Shown: positions 1 through 6,782 of the stretch, in pieces
How positions within the stretch are numbered: the first letter of the stretch is position 1
Layout of the letters: each line of letters starts with the position of its first letter
Source: Arthrobacter sp.
GTDB taxonomy: Bacteria; Actinomycetota; Actinomycetes; Actinomycetales; Micrococcaceae
Assembly (NCBI GenBank): GCA_030147325.1
Contig: JASLAA010000090.1
Coordinates: 1 to 12,594, forward strand
DNA length: 12,594 nt
Reading direction: 5' to 3'
Notes under the pieces: model-generated
Seen by the model: the letters and a program-made list of their open reading frames with translations, nothing else
Told to the model about the DNA's origin: nothing
Database searches by the model: none
Translations under genes and position numbers: made by a program

Positions 1-1
1 G

Positions 2-937
2 GACGGACAGGGGCCCGTCCTCGTCCGGGACGACCTGCAGCACATGTCCGTCGAGCGCGGGCTGTCGGCCAATACGTTGGCGGCGTATCGTCGCGACCTC
101 CGCCGCTATGGCGCCTTTCTGCAGGCTCGCGGGGTCGAGGAGGCGTCGCGGGTCACGCGTCATGACGTCTCGGCCTTCGCGCAGGCCGTCGTCGCCGGCG
201 AGGACGGCCTGTCCGCCCTGAGTCCGCGGTCCGCCGCCCGTACCGTCGTCGCCGTCCGCGGACTGCACCGTTTCTGGGCGCTCGAGGGCATTACCGAAGG
301 TGACCCTGCGCGGGACGTGCACCCGCCCATGACGGGTCAGCGCCTGCCGAAAGCCATTCCCGTCGCCGAGGTGGTGCGCATCCTCGAATCCGTGGACACG
401 GCGACGCCCTCCGGCCTGCGCGACCGCGCGCTGCTCGAGTTCCTGTACTCCACGGGCGCGCGGATCAGCGAGGCGGTGGGCCTCGACGTCGACGACCTCT
501 CCGTGAGCGACGCCCTGGACGGTCCCGCCGTCGTCCGCCTCAGCGGCAAGGGCTCGAAGGAGCGCCTCGTGCCGGTCGGCTCGTATGCGGCCCGGGCGGT
601 GGACGCGTACCTGGTGCAGGGCCGCCCGGCCCTCGCCGCCAAGGGCAAGGGGAGCCCGGCGCTGTTCCTCAACATGCGAGGTGGGCGGTTGAGCCGTCAG
701 AGTGCCTGGAGCATCATCAAGACGGCAACGGAACGCGCGGACGTCAAACGCGACGTCTCGCCCCACACCCTCCGCCACTCCTTCGCGACCCATCTGCTCG
801 AGGGCGGGGCGGACGTGCGCGTGGTCCAGGAGCTGCTCGGGCACGCCTCCGTGACGACGACGCAGGTGTACACCCTGGTGACGGCCGATACGCTGCGCGA
901 GGTGTACGCCGCCGCGCACCCCCGGGCGAGGGCCTGA
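2..937 (+). CDS. xerD: Tyrosine recombinase XerD (5' end outside window)
   Basis: Site-specific tyrosine recombinase that, with XerC and FtsK, resolves chromosome dimers at dif. The frame is open to the left edge: 14 codons precede the ATG at 44, and their translation (ending LVRDDLQH) continues the usual XerD N-terminus before SVERGLSANTLAAYRRDL, so the true start lies just upstream and ATG 44 is internal. Numbering from that ATG, residues 1-90 are the SAM-like core-binding domain. The catalytic domain carries the full set of active residues: Arg140 (GARISE), Lys169 (SGKGSK), His241 and Arg244 (HTLRHSFATH), His267 (LLGHAS) and nucleophile Tyr276 (TTTQVYT). It ends one base before the NUDIX gene. 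XerD rather than XerC is inferred from its place ahead of parA-scpA-scpB, the actinobacterial order; a phage integrase is unlikely at this length and context. Confidence 0.93.
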   Translation, partial: DGQGPVLVRDDLQHMSVERGLSANTLAAYRRDLRRYGAFLQARGVEEASRVTRHDVSAFAQAVVAGEDGLSALSPRSAARTVVAVRGLHRFWALEGITEGDPARDVHPPMTGQRLPKAIPVAEVVRILESVDTATPSGLRDRALLEFLYSTGARISEAVGLDVDDLSVSDALDGPAVVRLSGKGSKERLVPVGSYAARAVDAYLVQGRPALAAKGKGSPALFLNMRGGRLSRQSAWSIIKTATERADVKRDVSPHTLRHSFATHLLEGGADVRVVQELLGHASVTTTQVYTLVTADTLREVYAAAHPRARA

Positions 938-938
938 G

Positions 939-1481
939 GTGACCACGGCCGGAATCGGACCGTCGTCGTCGGAGCCGGTGGATGAGTGGCTGACGATCGA
1001 CGGCGCGGCCTACCGCAGTGTCGTGCTGTGTTTCCTCTTCCGGCAGCTCGACGACACGGGGCAGGTACTCCTCGGCCTCAAGCGGACCGGCTTCGGGACC
1101 GGCAGGGTCATGGCGCTGGGCGGCAAGATCGACGGCGGTGAGAGCGCCGTCGCCGCCGCCGTGCGCGAGGTCTCGGAGGAGAGCGGCATCGTCCTGCCAC
1201 CGGAGAGCTTCCAGGATGCCGGACGTGTCCGGTGGTCGTTCCCGTCGGCGCCCGAGTGGAACATGGCTGCGTTCCTGTTCACGGCCGACGCCGGAGACGC
1301 GGAACCCGTCCCCAGCTCCGAGATCGAGCCGTGCTGGTACGGGCTGGACGACATCCCCTGGAATGCGATGTGGAAGGACGCCCCCTACTGGCTCCCCACC
1401 CTGCTCGCCGGACGCAGTGTCGACGCGCACATCGCCATGGATCCGGACAACGAGAACGTAGCCGGCGCGCTGGTGGGGTGA
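939..1481 (+). CDS. NUDIX hydrolase, MTH1/NUDT1-like (probable oxidised-nucleotide diphosphatase)
   Basis: A 180-residue NUDIX pyrophosphatase. The NUDIX box fits GX5EX7REUXEEXGU exactly at residues 62-84, with Gly62, Glu68, Arg76, Glu77, Glu80, Glu81 and Gly83; the glutamates bind Mg2+. The match to human MTH1 runs well past the box: LLGLKRTGFGTGR before it, then EIEPCWYGLDDIPWNAMW and KDAPYWLP after it. A sanitising role toward 8-oxo-dGTP or 2-OH-dATP is therefore inferred. Of the MTH1 pocket residues, Trp117 and Asp119 are kept (Trp145, Asp147), but Asn33 aligns with Met58 and Asp120 with Ala148, so base specificity may differ. The GTG start at 939 has a CGAGGG-like ribosome binding site and lies one base after the xerD stop, implying co-translation. 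The first 20 or so residues have no MTH1 counterpart. The 3' end faces prpC across 21 bases. Confidence 0.88.
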   Translation: MTTAGIGPSSSEPVDEWLTIDGAAYRSVVLCFLFRQLDDTGQVLLGLKRTGFGTGRVMALGGKIDGGESAVAAAVREVSEESGIVLPPESFQDAGRVRWSFPSAPEWNMAAFLFTADAGDAEPVPSSEIEPCWYGLDDIPWNAMWKDAPYWLPTLLAGRSVDAHIAMDPDNENVAGALVG

Positions 1482-1502
1482 GCCCGGCTGCGGAAGCGGT
1501 GG

Positions 1503-2648
1503 TCAGCCCTTGCCGACGTGCCGCTCGTCCGGGCCGTTGTACATGCTGAGTGGGCGGATGAGGGAGTTCGAGGCGGCCTGTTCCATGATGTGTGCTGTCC
1601 ATCCCGTGATGCGGGCCGCGATGAAGAGCGGTGTGAACATCTCGGTGTCGAAGCCCATGAGGTGGTACGTGGGCCCCGCGGGGTAGTCGAGATTGGGCTT
1701 GATGCCCTTGGCCTCGTCCATGGCGGTCTCCAGCCCGGCGTAGAGCCCGAGGATCTCGCTCCGGCCGTAGTACTCGATCATCGCATCGAGCGCGGACTTC
1801 ATGGTCGGGACCCGTGAGTCTCCACTCTTGTAGACGCGGTGACCGAAGCCCATGACCTTCTTCCTGGAGGCGAGGGCGTCCTCCATCCATGCCTTGGCAC
1901 GGGCAGCGGCGTCCTCGGCACTCTCGTCCTCGCGGATGCCGATCTCCTCGAACGTGTGCATGACGGCCTCGTTCGCCCCGCCGTGCAGGGCGCCCTTCAG
2001 GGCGCCGATGGCACCGGTGACGGCGGAGTGCAGGTCGGAGAGCGTCGAGGTGATGACTCTGGCCGTGAAGGTCGACGCGTTGAAGGAGTGCTCGGCGTAC
2101 AGCACCATCGAGACGTCGAAGGCATGGACGACCTCTGCGGGGGCTTCCTCGCCGAAGGTCATCCAGAGGAAGTTCGCCGAGTAGCCGAGATCGGCGCGGG
2201 GTTCCACGAGAGCCAGCCCGCGACGCCGTCGCTGGTCATAGGCCACGACGGCGGGGAACACGGCGAAGAGTGCGGCGGCCTTCTCCTTGTTCGCGGCGAC
2301 CGAGCTGTCGTTGGCCAGGGGATGGCTCGCGCCCAGGACCGACACCGCGGTCCTCGCGACATCCATCGGGTGCGCCGTGAGGGGCAGCAGCTCGATGGCA
2401 GCGACCACCTGGTCGGGGAGCGCGCGGTGGGAACGCTCGAAGGCGTCGAACCGCTCCCGTTCCGAGGCGTCCGGCAGCTCGCCGTTCCACAGCAGATAAG
2501 CGACGTCCTCGACGTCGCGGTGTCCGGCCAGTTCCTGTACGGGGTACCCCCGATACAGCAGGGAGTTGGTGTCCGGATTGACCTTCGAGATCGCGGTGTA
2601 GTCCACCACGACTCCGGCAAGGCCCTTATGGATCTCTGGTTCTGTCAT
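1503..2648 (-). CDS. prpC: 2-methylcitrate synthase / citrate synthase PrpC
   Basis: Condenses propionyl-CoA with oxaloacetate to 2-methylcitrate, the entry step of the methylcitrate cycle in the cytoplasm; the family often also takes acetyl-CoA. At 381 residues it has the length of short bacterial type II-like enzymes. The catalytic triad is visible: His222 (LHGGANEAV), His270 (GFGHRVYK) and Asp321 (NLDYPAG). The NLDYPAG wording is typical of methylcitrate synthases, where plain citrate synthases tend toward NVDFYSG. Substrate-binding His187 (EHSFNAST) is present. The ATG overlaps the prpB stop as ATGA, and a strong AGGAGG site lies inside the end of prpB, so the two are translationally coupled. 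It is the last gene of the gntR-prpD-prpB-prpC operon. No terminator is evident before the convergent NUDIX gene. Confidence 0.95.
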   Translation of the reverse strand: MTEPEIHKGLAGVVVDYTAISKVNPDTNSLLYRGYPVQELAGHRDVEDVAYLLWNGELPDASERERFDAFERSHRALPDQVVAAIELLPLTAHPMDVARTAVSVLGASHPLANDSSVAANKEKAAALFAVFPAVVAYDQRRRRGLALVEPRADLGYSANFLWMTFGEEAPAEVVHAFDVSMVLYAEHSFNASTFTARVITSTLSDLHSAVTGAIGALKGALHGGANEAVMHTFEEIGIREDESAEDAAARAKAWMEDALASRKKVMGFGHRVYKSGDSRVPTMKSALDAMIEYYGRSEILGLYAGLETAMDEAKGIKPNLDYPAGPTYHLMGFDTEMFTPLFIAARITGWTAHIMEQAASNSLIRPLSMYNGPDERHVGKG

Positions 2649-3589
2649 GGCTGCTCCTCCTGTGTGGTCGGTTCGCCGGCCGCCTGCCTGCCATCCGGTA
2701 TCTCGAAATCGAAGACCGAGGAGTCGAAGCGGTTGTACCCCTCGTAGTCCACGAGCGCGTAGAGGCGGCTGCGGGTCTGCATCTCCGCCACGGCGGGCTG
2801 CTGCGTCCCGTGGGCCCTGATCGTGTCCAGCGTACGCTCGGCGGCGCCCATCGCGCTGCGCAGCAGCGTGACCGGATAGATGACGATGCTGACGCCAGCG
2901 TCCTGGAGCTGCTCCACGGTGAAGAGGTCACTCTTTCCGAACTCGGTCATGTTGGCGAGGATCGGCACGTCGACGGCATCGCGGATGGCCCGGAACTCGT
3001 CCAGGCTCCGCATCGCCTCGGGGAAGATCGCATCCGCACCGGCCTCGACGAGCGCCCTGGAGCGTTCCTGGGCGGCGACGAGGGTATCCGTGCCCCGGAT
3101 GTCGGTCCGGGCCATGATGAGGAAGTTCGGGTCACGGCGGGCATCCGCAGCCGCCCGGACTCGCTTGACCGCGGTATCGAGGTCCACGACGTTCTTGCCG
3201 TCGAGGTGCCCGCAGCGCTTCGGGTTGAACTGGTCCTCGATATGGCATCCCGCGAGGCCCGCATTCTCGAGTTCCTGGACACTTCGTGCGACGTTCATCG
3301 GTTCACCGAAGCCCGTGTCGGCGTCGACGATGCAGGGCAGGTCGGTCATCCGGGCCATCTGCCCTGCTCGGAGCGCGACCTCGGTGAGGGTGGTCAGCCC
3401 GATGTCCGGGAGGCCGAGATCCGCGGCGATCACCGCACCGGAGATGTACACGCCGTCGAATCCCTTGTCCCCGATGAGGCGGGCGGACAGGGGATTGAAG
3501 GCGCCCGGGAACTGCTGGAGGCGCCCGGATGCCAGGCCCTCCCTGAGGGCCCGGCGTTTCTGTTCGGGGGTGACGCTCGAATACAGCAC
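2645..3589 (-). CDS. prpB: 2-methylisocitrate lyase PrpB
   Basis: Cleaves 2-methylisocitrate to pyruvate and succinate, the last step of the methylcitrate cycle. It is a 314-residue member of the PEP mutase/isocitrate lyase TIM-barrel family. The signature KRCGH lies at residues 124-128, with Cys126 the catalytic base. Metal-binding acidic residues appear in VDADTGFG (Asp89, Asp91), and HIEDQ (116-120) and MARTD (Arg161) line the pocket. The short KRCGH form separates it from isocitrate lyase proper (KKCGH), and the length is that of PrpB. The start is GTG at 3589, not ATG, with an AGGAAGG ribosome binding site ten bases after the prpD stop; the resulting LYSSVTPEQKRRALRE fits the family N-terminus. 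A hydrophilic tail of about 15 residues follows the barrel and overlaps prpC by four bases. Confidence 0.95.
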   Translation of the reverse strand: MLYSSVTPEQKRRALREGLASGRLQQFPGAFNPLSARLIGDKGFDGVYISGAVIAADLGLPDIGLTTLTEVALRAGQMARMTDLPCIVDADTGFGEPMNVARSVQELENAGLAGCHIEDQFNPKRCGHLDGKNVVDLDTAVKRVRAAADARRDPNFLIMARTDIRGTDTLVAAQERSRALVEAGADAIFPEAMRSLDEFRAIRDAVDVPILANMTEFGKSDLFTVEQLQDAGVSIVIYPVTLLRSAMGAAERTLDTIRAHGTQQPAVAEMQTRSRLYALVDYEGYNRFDSSVFDFEIPDGRQAAGEPTTQEEQP

Positions 3590-3599
3590 GGCGGCCTTC

Positions 3600-5120
3600 C
3601 TAGAGGAGTCCCTGCGGCCCTGCGGCCGCGTCGATGTGGCCCTCCCGGGCGACGATGTTGAGTTGTCCGAGCGAACCCGCCGGAAGGTCAGGCAGGAGCT
3701 CCACGGCGGAGAGGAACCGGTCGAGCTCCCGGTCGTCGATGATGCCCTGCGCCAGCCCGCGAAGCTTCGCGATGTAGTCCGCCCGGACGAAGGGTCGTGC
3801 TCCCAGGGGGTGCGCGTCGGCCACGGCGATCTCGTCGATGATGACGGAGCCGTCCGTCAGGGTGATCTCCACCCGCCCGCCGAAGGCCTTCTCGGCGATG
3901 TCCAGGGAATGGTAGCGGCGGGTCCATTCGGGGTCCTCGACAGTGGTGACCTTGTGCCAGAGGGCGACCGTGTCGGCCCGGGCGGCCCGGGCGGGAGCGT
4001 AGGAGTCCTCGTGGTGCCAGCGGCCGTCCTGCAGGGCGACGGTGAAGATGTAGGGGATCGAGTGGTCCAGGGTCTCGCGCGAGGCGGTGGGATCGTACTT
4101 CTGCGGGTCGTTGGCGCCCGAGCCGATCACGTAGTGCGTGTGGTGCGAGGTATGGATGACCACCGATGCGACGTTCGCCGGGTCCGTCGCCTCCGGGCGG
4201 GAGGCGTGGAGGCGCCGGGCCAGATCGATCCACGCCTGGGCCTGGTACTCGGCGGAATGCTCCTTGGTGTAGGTGTCCAGGATCGCCCTCTTCGGCTCTC
4301 CCCGGGTCGGCAGGGGGACTTCGTAGGACGCATCCGGCCCGTCCAGCAGCCACGCGATGACGCCGTCCTCTCCCTCGTAGATGGGGGTCGGGGAGGTCTG
4401 TCCCCGCATCGCCCGGTCCACCGACTCCACCGCCATCTTCCCTGCGAAGGCCGGCGCGTGGGCCTTCCACGTCGAGATCTCGCCCTTGCGGGACTGGCGC
4501 GTGGCCGTCGTCGTGTGCAGCGCCTGTCCGACGGCATGGAAGATCATGTCCGCATCGAGTCCGAGGAGGGTGCCGATGCCGGCGGCAGCGGAGGGGCCGA
4601 GGTGGGCTACGTGGTCGATCTTGTGCTCGTGGAGGCAGATGGCCTTCACCAGGTCCACCTGGATCTCGTACCCCGTGGCGATGGCACGCACCAGGTCCCT
4701 GCCGGAGGCACCGGTGTGCTGCGCGGCGGCGAGGATCGGCGGGATGTTGTCACCGGGGTGTGAGTAGTCCGCAGCCAGGAACGTGTCGTGGTAGTCGAGT
4801 TCACGCACCGCCACGCCGTTGGCCCATGCCGCCCACTCCGCCGAGACCGCGGTTTCGATCCCGAATACCGCTGCACCCGAACCGTGTGCAGAGGGCGCGT
4901 GGCTCAGCGCCTGCGCCCGGGCGGCCACGACGGGCGCCCGGTTCAGGGAGGCGACGGCCACCGAGGCGTTGTCGATGATGCGGTTGATGACCATGTCCGT
5001 GACGTCAGGGGTGACCTCGACGGCATCCGTGGCGACCTCGGCGATCTTCCAGGCCAGCTGTCCGGATCTCGCCAGGTTCTCCTCGCTGCGGTGGACACGG
5101 ACGTGATGCAGTTCGACCAT
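3600..5120 (-). CDS. prpD: 2-methylcitrate dehydratase PrpD (MmgE/PrpD family)
   Basis: Dehydrates 2-methylcitrate to 2-methyl-cis-aconitate. This is the iron-sulphur-independent MmgE/PrpD type, so an aconitase encoded elsewhere must rehydrate the product; no acnD or prpF is present here. At 506 residues it has full family length. Conserved blocks are visible at LDYHDTF (108-114), DYSHPGDNIPP (118-128) and, further on, HLGPSAAAGIGTLLGLD and KGEISTWKAHAPAFAGKMA. The ATG at 5120 has a GAGAGGAA ribosome binding site seven bases upstream. It sits 24 bases after the gntR stop and 10 bases before prpB, so it is probably expressed from the promoter ahead of gntR. I see nothing broken; the long open frames on the opposite strand are a GC-bias effect. 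Confidence 0.94.
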   Translation of the reverse strand: MVELHHVRVHRSEENLARSGQLAWKIAEVATDAVEVTPDVTDMVINRIIDNASVAVASLNRAPVVAARAQALSHAPSAHGSGAAVFGIETAVSAEWAAWANGVAVRELDYHDTFLAADYSHPGDNIPPILAAAQHTGASGRDLVRAIATGYEIQVDLVKAICLHEHKIDHVAHLGPSAAAGIGTLLGLDADMIFHAVGQALHTTTATRQSRKGEISTWKAHAPAFAGKMAVESVDRAMRGQTSPTPIYEGEDGVIAWLLDGPDASYEVPLPTRGEPKRAILDTYTKEHSAEYQAQAWIDLARRLHASRPEATDPANVASVVIHTSHHTHYVIGSGANDPQKYDPTASRETLDHSIPYIFTVALQDGRWHHEDSYAPARAARADTVALWHKVTTVEDPEWTRRYHSLDIAEKAFGGRVEITLTDGSVIIDEIAVADAHPLGARPFVRADYIAKLRGLAQGIIDDRELDRFLSAVELLPDLPAGSLGQLNIVAREGHIDAAAGPQGLL

Positions 5121-5144
5121 GGTGTTCCTCTCGGTGGTGGGGTG

Positions 5145-5801
5145 TCAGGTGTGGGGTGTCGCACGGGCGGCCCGCGACGGTGCGAGCAGATGCTGAAGGC
5201 TGGTGTGGAGGTGCACCCGCATCGCGGCTTCGGCGAGGTCGGCGTTGCCCGAGGCGAGGGCGAGCGCGATCTGCTCGTGCTCCCGTGCCGAGGCCAGAAG
5301 CCGCCCTGGATTGTCCCGGGCGAGTCGGCGCAGGCGTGCGAGGTGCGTCCTGATCGGTGTCTGTGCCTGAAGGAGGTAGGGATTGTGCGCTGCCTCGTCG
5401 ATGTGTCGGTCCAGCCGCCCCGCCAGCGCATAGTAGGAGTCCCGTCCGTCGTCATCCTCGATGAGCCGACCGGCGGCTGCGAATTCCCGGGCGAGGGCGG
5501 AGAAGACATCGCGGTCCCCCCGCGACGCGGCGAGCCGGACGGCCGCGCATTCGAGGGGAAGCCGCACATCGAACAGGTCCGCGACGACGTCGAGGGAGAT
5601 CGCGGAGACGACGACGCCGCGGGCCGCGGAGGGGGCGGCGAGTCCTTCCGCGACGAGTCGGGCGAGTGCCTCGCGGAGGGGGGTCCTCGAGACCCCGAGC
5701 CTGGCCGACTGCTCGACCTCGGCCAGGACATCGCCAGGGGCGAGGCGCCACTCGAGGATGTCGGACCGCAGGAGCGAATAGGCGCGATCGCTGGCCCTCA
5801 T
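5145..5801 (-). CDS. GntR/FadR-type regulator with FCD domain, probable repressor of the prp operon
   Basis: A 218-residue transcriptional regulator. Residues 1-68 form a winged helix, with the recognition helix at GVSRTPLREALARL (36-49). The rest is an all-helical FCD effector domain with probable metal or ligand residues His133/Asp135 (RLDRHIDEAAHN), His175 (REHEQI) and His197 (RVHLHT). The ATG at 5801 has a GGGAGG ribosome binding site and matches the domain boundary; the frame stays open upstream to 5891, but that extension would cross the promoter. It is the first gene of the operon with prpD, prpB and prpC. Two perfect TGTATACA palindromes lie upstream, one over the likely -10, which suggests autoregulation and control of prp. 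The ligand is probably a cycle intermediate such as methylcitrate; this is inferred from position alone. Confidence 0.88.
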   Translation of the reverse strand: MRASDRAYSLLRSDILEWRLAPGDVLAEVEQSARLGVSRTPLREALARLVAEGLAAPSAARGVVVSAISLDVVADLFDVRLPLECAAVRLAASRGDRDVFSALAREFAAAGRLIEDDDGRDSYYALAGRLDRHIDEAAHNPYLLQAQTPIRTHLARLRRLARDNPGRLLASAREHEQIALALASGNADLAEAAMRVHLHTSLQHLLAPSRAARATPHT

Positions 5802-5862
5802 GGTGCCCCCCTCCCGTCCGGCGTCGACGTCGAGCCTTGGATGCAAGGCAGGACACCACCTC

Positions 5863-5891
5863 AATGTATACAAAGAGCGCACACCATACAA
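5863..5891 (-). promoter_or_regulatory. Candidate promoter of the gntR-prpDBC operon
   Basis: On the minus strand, TTGTAT (5891-5886) and TACATT (5868-5863) are separated by 17 bases, a plausible sigma-A type pair. TATACA at 5870-5865 is an alternative -10 with a 15-base spacer. Either choice puts the -10 on the TGTATACA palindrome. The leader to the gntR ATG would be about 55 bases. The boxes are only moderate matches to consensus. Confidence 0.45.
5865..5872. promoter_or_regulatory. Operator-like palindrome TGTATACA, promoter-proximal
   Basis: A perfect 8-bp palindrome with the GTATAC core typical of GntR/FCD operators, lying on the candidate -10 of the gntR-prpDBC promoter. It stands out as an AT-rich word in GC-rich surroundings and recurs exactly 63 bp upstream. 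An imperfect copy, ACCATACA at 5883-5890, covers the candidate -35. Binding here would block transcription initiation, consistent with repression. Confidence 0.6.
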
Positions 5892-5926
5892 GGAAGAACG
5901 GAATCTGGCCGCTCCGGCCGCCTACT

Positions 5927-5936
5927 CTGTATACAG
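5927..5936. promoter_or_regulatory. Operator-like palindrome CTGTATACAG, distal
   Basis: A perfect 10-bp palindrome containing the same TGTATACA core as the site at 5865-5872. The centres are 63 bp apart, six helical turns, so both sites face the same side of the DNA. That geometry suits two dimers contacting each other through a small loop, or a second promoter. No gene starts rightward from it. Confidence 0.55.
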
Positions 5937-5937
5937 G

Positions 5938-5956
5938 GAGTGCGCATGGCGCACTC
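5938..5956. repeat. Inverted repeat GAGTGCGC-ATG-GCGCACTC
   Basis: Perfect 8-base arms around a 3-base centre, abutting the distal TGTATACA site. There is no T-tract on either side, so it is a poor terminator. It could be a binding site for another regulator of the prp operon or a small hairpin at the end of the upstream transcript. I do not recognise the motif. Confidence 0.45.
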
Positions 5957-6022
5957 AACAGCACAGAATCGGCGCTCCGCACGTTCCCGCCATCGTCGAG
6001 TCGCGAACGGGGTCGTCCGTGA

Positions 6023-6043
6023 CCGGGGCTACCAGGAGCCCGG
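6023..6043 (-). terminator. Weak hairpin after the response regulator gene
   Basis: Starting 17 bases after the response regulator stop, CCGGGGCT and AGCCCGG (plus strand) can pair as a seven-base stem with one bulged base and a six-base loop. No U-tract follows on the minus strand. It may be one of the U-less terminators described in actinobacteria, or may not terminate, in which case kinase-operon transcripts would run into gntR-prp. Confidence 0.3.
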
Positions 6044-6059
6044 AGCGCTGCCGAACCCG

Positions 6060-6782
6060 TTACTGGCCGGTGTCCGACCGTGACCAGGTGTATTCGAACT
6101 CCGGGCGGCCCCGCGTCCCGTAGCGGGATGTCCTCAGGACGGACTGCTGGTCTGCGAGGTACTCGAGGTAGCGCCGGGCCGTGACCCGGGACAGGGAGAG
6201 TGCCTCCGACACCTCGACGGCGGACGTCGCCGCCTCCAGCGTCTTCAGGAGACCTGAGACCGCACGGAGGGTGTCGGCCGAGAGCCCTTTGGGGAGCACC
6301 CCTGCGGTGACGGGCCGGAGCGAGGCGAACGCGTTGTCCACCTCCGCCTGCGTCGTGGCCGACGCCTGCTCCACCAGATTCCTGCGGAACTCCTGGTAGG
6401 CGCCGAGCTTCTCGCTGAAGGCCGAATACGTGAAGGGTTTGATCAGGTACTGGACGATGCCGGAGGAGATCGCCGAGCGCACCACGGCGAGGTCCCTCAC
6501 CGCGGTGATGGCGATGATGTCGAGCGGCAACCCGAGCCCGCGGACCCGTCGGATGATGTCCAGGCCGTGGGCGTCCGGCAGGTTCATGTCGAGCAGGATG
6601 AGATCGACGGCGGCCTCCGCCTGGTTGCCGCCTCGTCCTGCGAGGTGGAGGAACACCGCTAGCTCGGCGCCGCTGCGTGCCACCCCGACGACGTCGAACC
6701 CATCGAGCCGCCGCACGTACTCGGCATGCGCGTCCGCGGCCACCGGGTCGTCCTCCACCACGAGTACACGGATGGTGCTCAT
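6060..6782 (-). CDS. CitB/DcuR-type response regulator for di/tricarboxylate metabolism
   Basis: A 240-residue DNA-binding response regulator. The receiver domain (about 1-125) has the acidic pocket Glu10-Asp11-Asp12, phospho-acceptor Asp65 (LILLDMNLPD), switch Thr93 (AITA) and Lys115 (LIKPF). The linker and C-terminal helix-turn-helix (about 185-215, SEALSLSRVTARRYLEYL) are of the CitB/DcuR family. A glycine/alanine-rich stretch at 48-59 (AGRGGNQAEAAV) lengthens the loop ahead of the beta-strand carrying Asp65. The ATG overlaps the kinase stop as ATGA, so the pair is translationally coupled. Its likely target is the divergently oriented dctA beyond the kinase gene. Family and pairing are clear; the exact inducer is not visible. 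Confidence 0.93.
   Translation of the reverse strand: MSTIRVLVVEDDPVAADAHAEYVRRLDGFDVVGVARSGAELAVFLHLAGRGGNQAEAAVDLILLDMNLPDAHGLDIIRRVRGLGLPLDIIAITAVRDLAVVRSAISSGIVQYLIKPFTYSAFSEKLGAYQEFRRNLVEQASATTQAEVDNAFASLRPVTAGVLPKGLSADTLRAVSGLLKTLEAATSAVEVSEALSLSRVTARRYLEYLADQQSVLRTSRYGTRGRPEFEYTWSRSDTGQ

Noticed and set aside
1..937. Reading the XerD-type recombinase as a phage or integron integrase marking a mobile element
   Set aside because: Length, XerD N-terminal block and location near parA-scpAB fit the chromosomal dimer-resolution enzyme; no att repeats, tRNA or cargo genes are seen.
2880..4763. A 627-codon open frame on the plus strand opposite prpB and prpD
   Set aside because: It mirrors the minus-strand genes, has an arginine/valine/glycine-rich composition with no recognisable domain, and arises because high-GC third positions remove stops on the other strand.
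4788..6083. A 431-codon plus-strand frame opposite prpD and gntR, crossing the gntR promoter
   Set aside because: It runs through two clear genes and the operator region, and has no family resemblance or good start.
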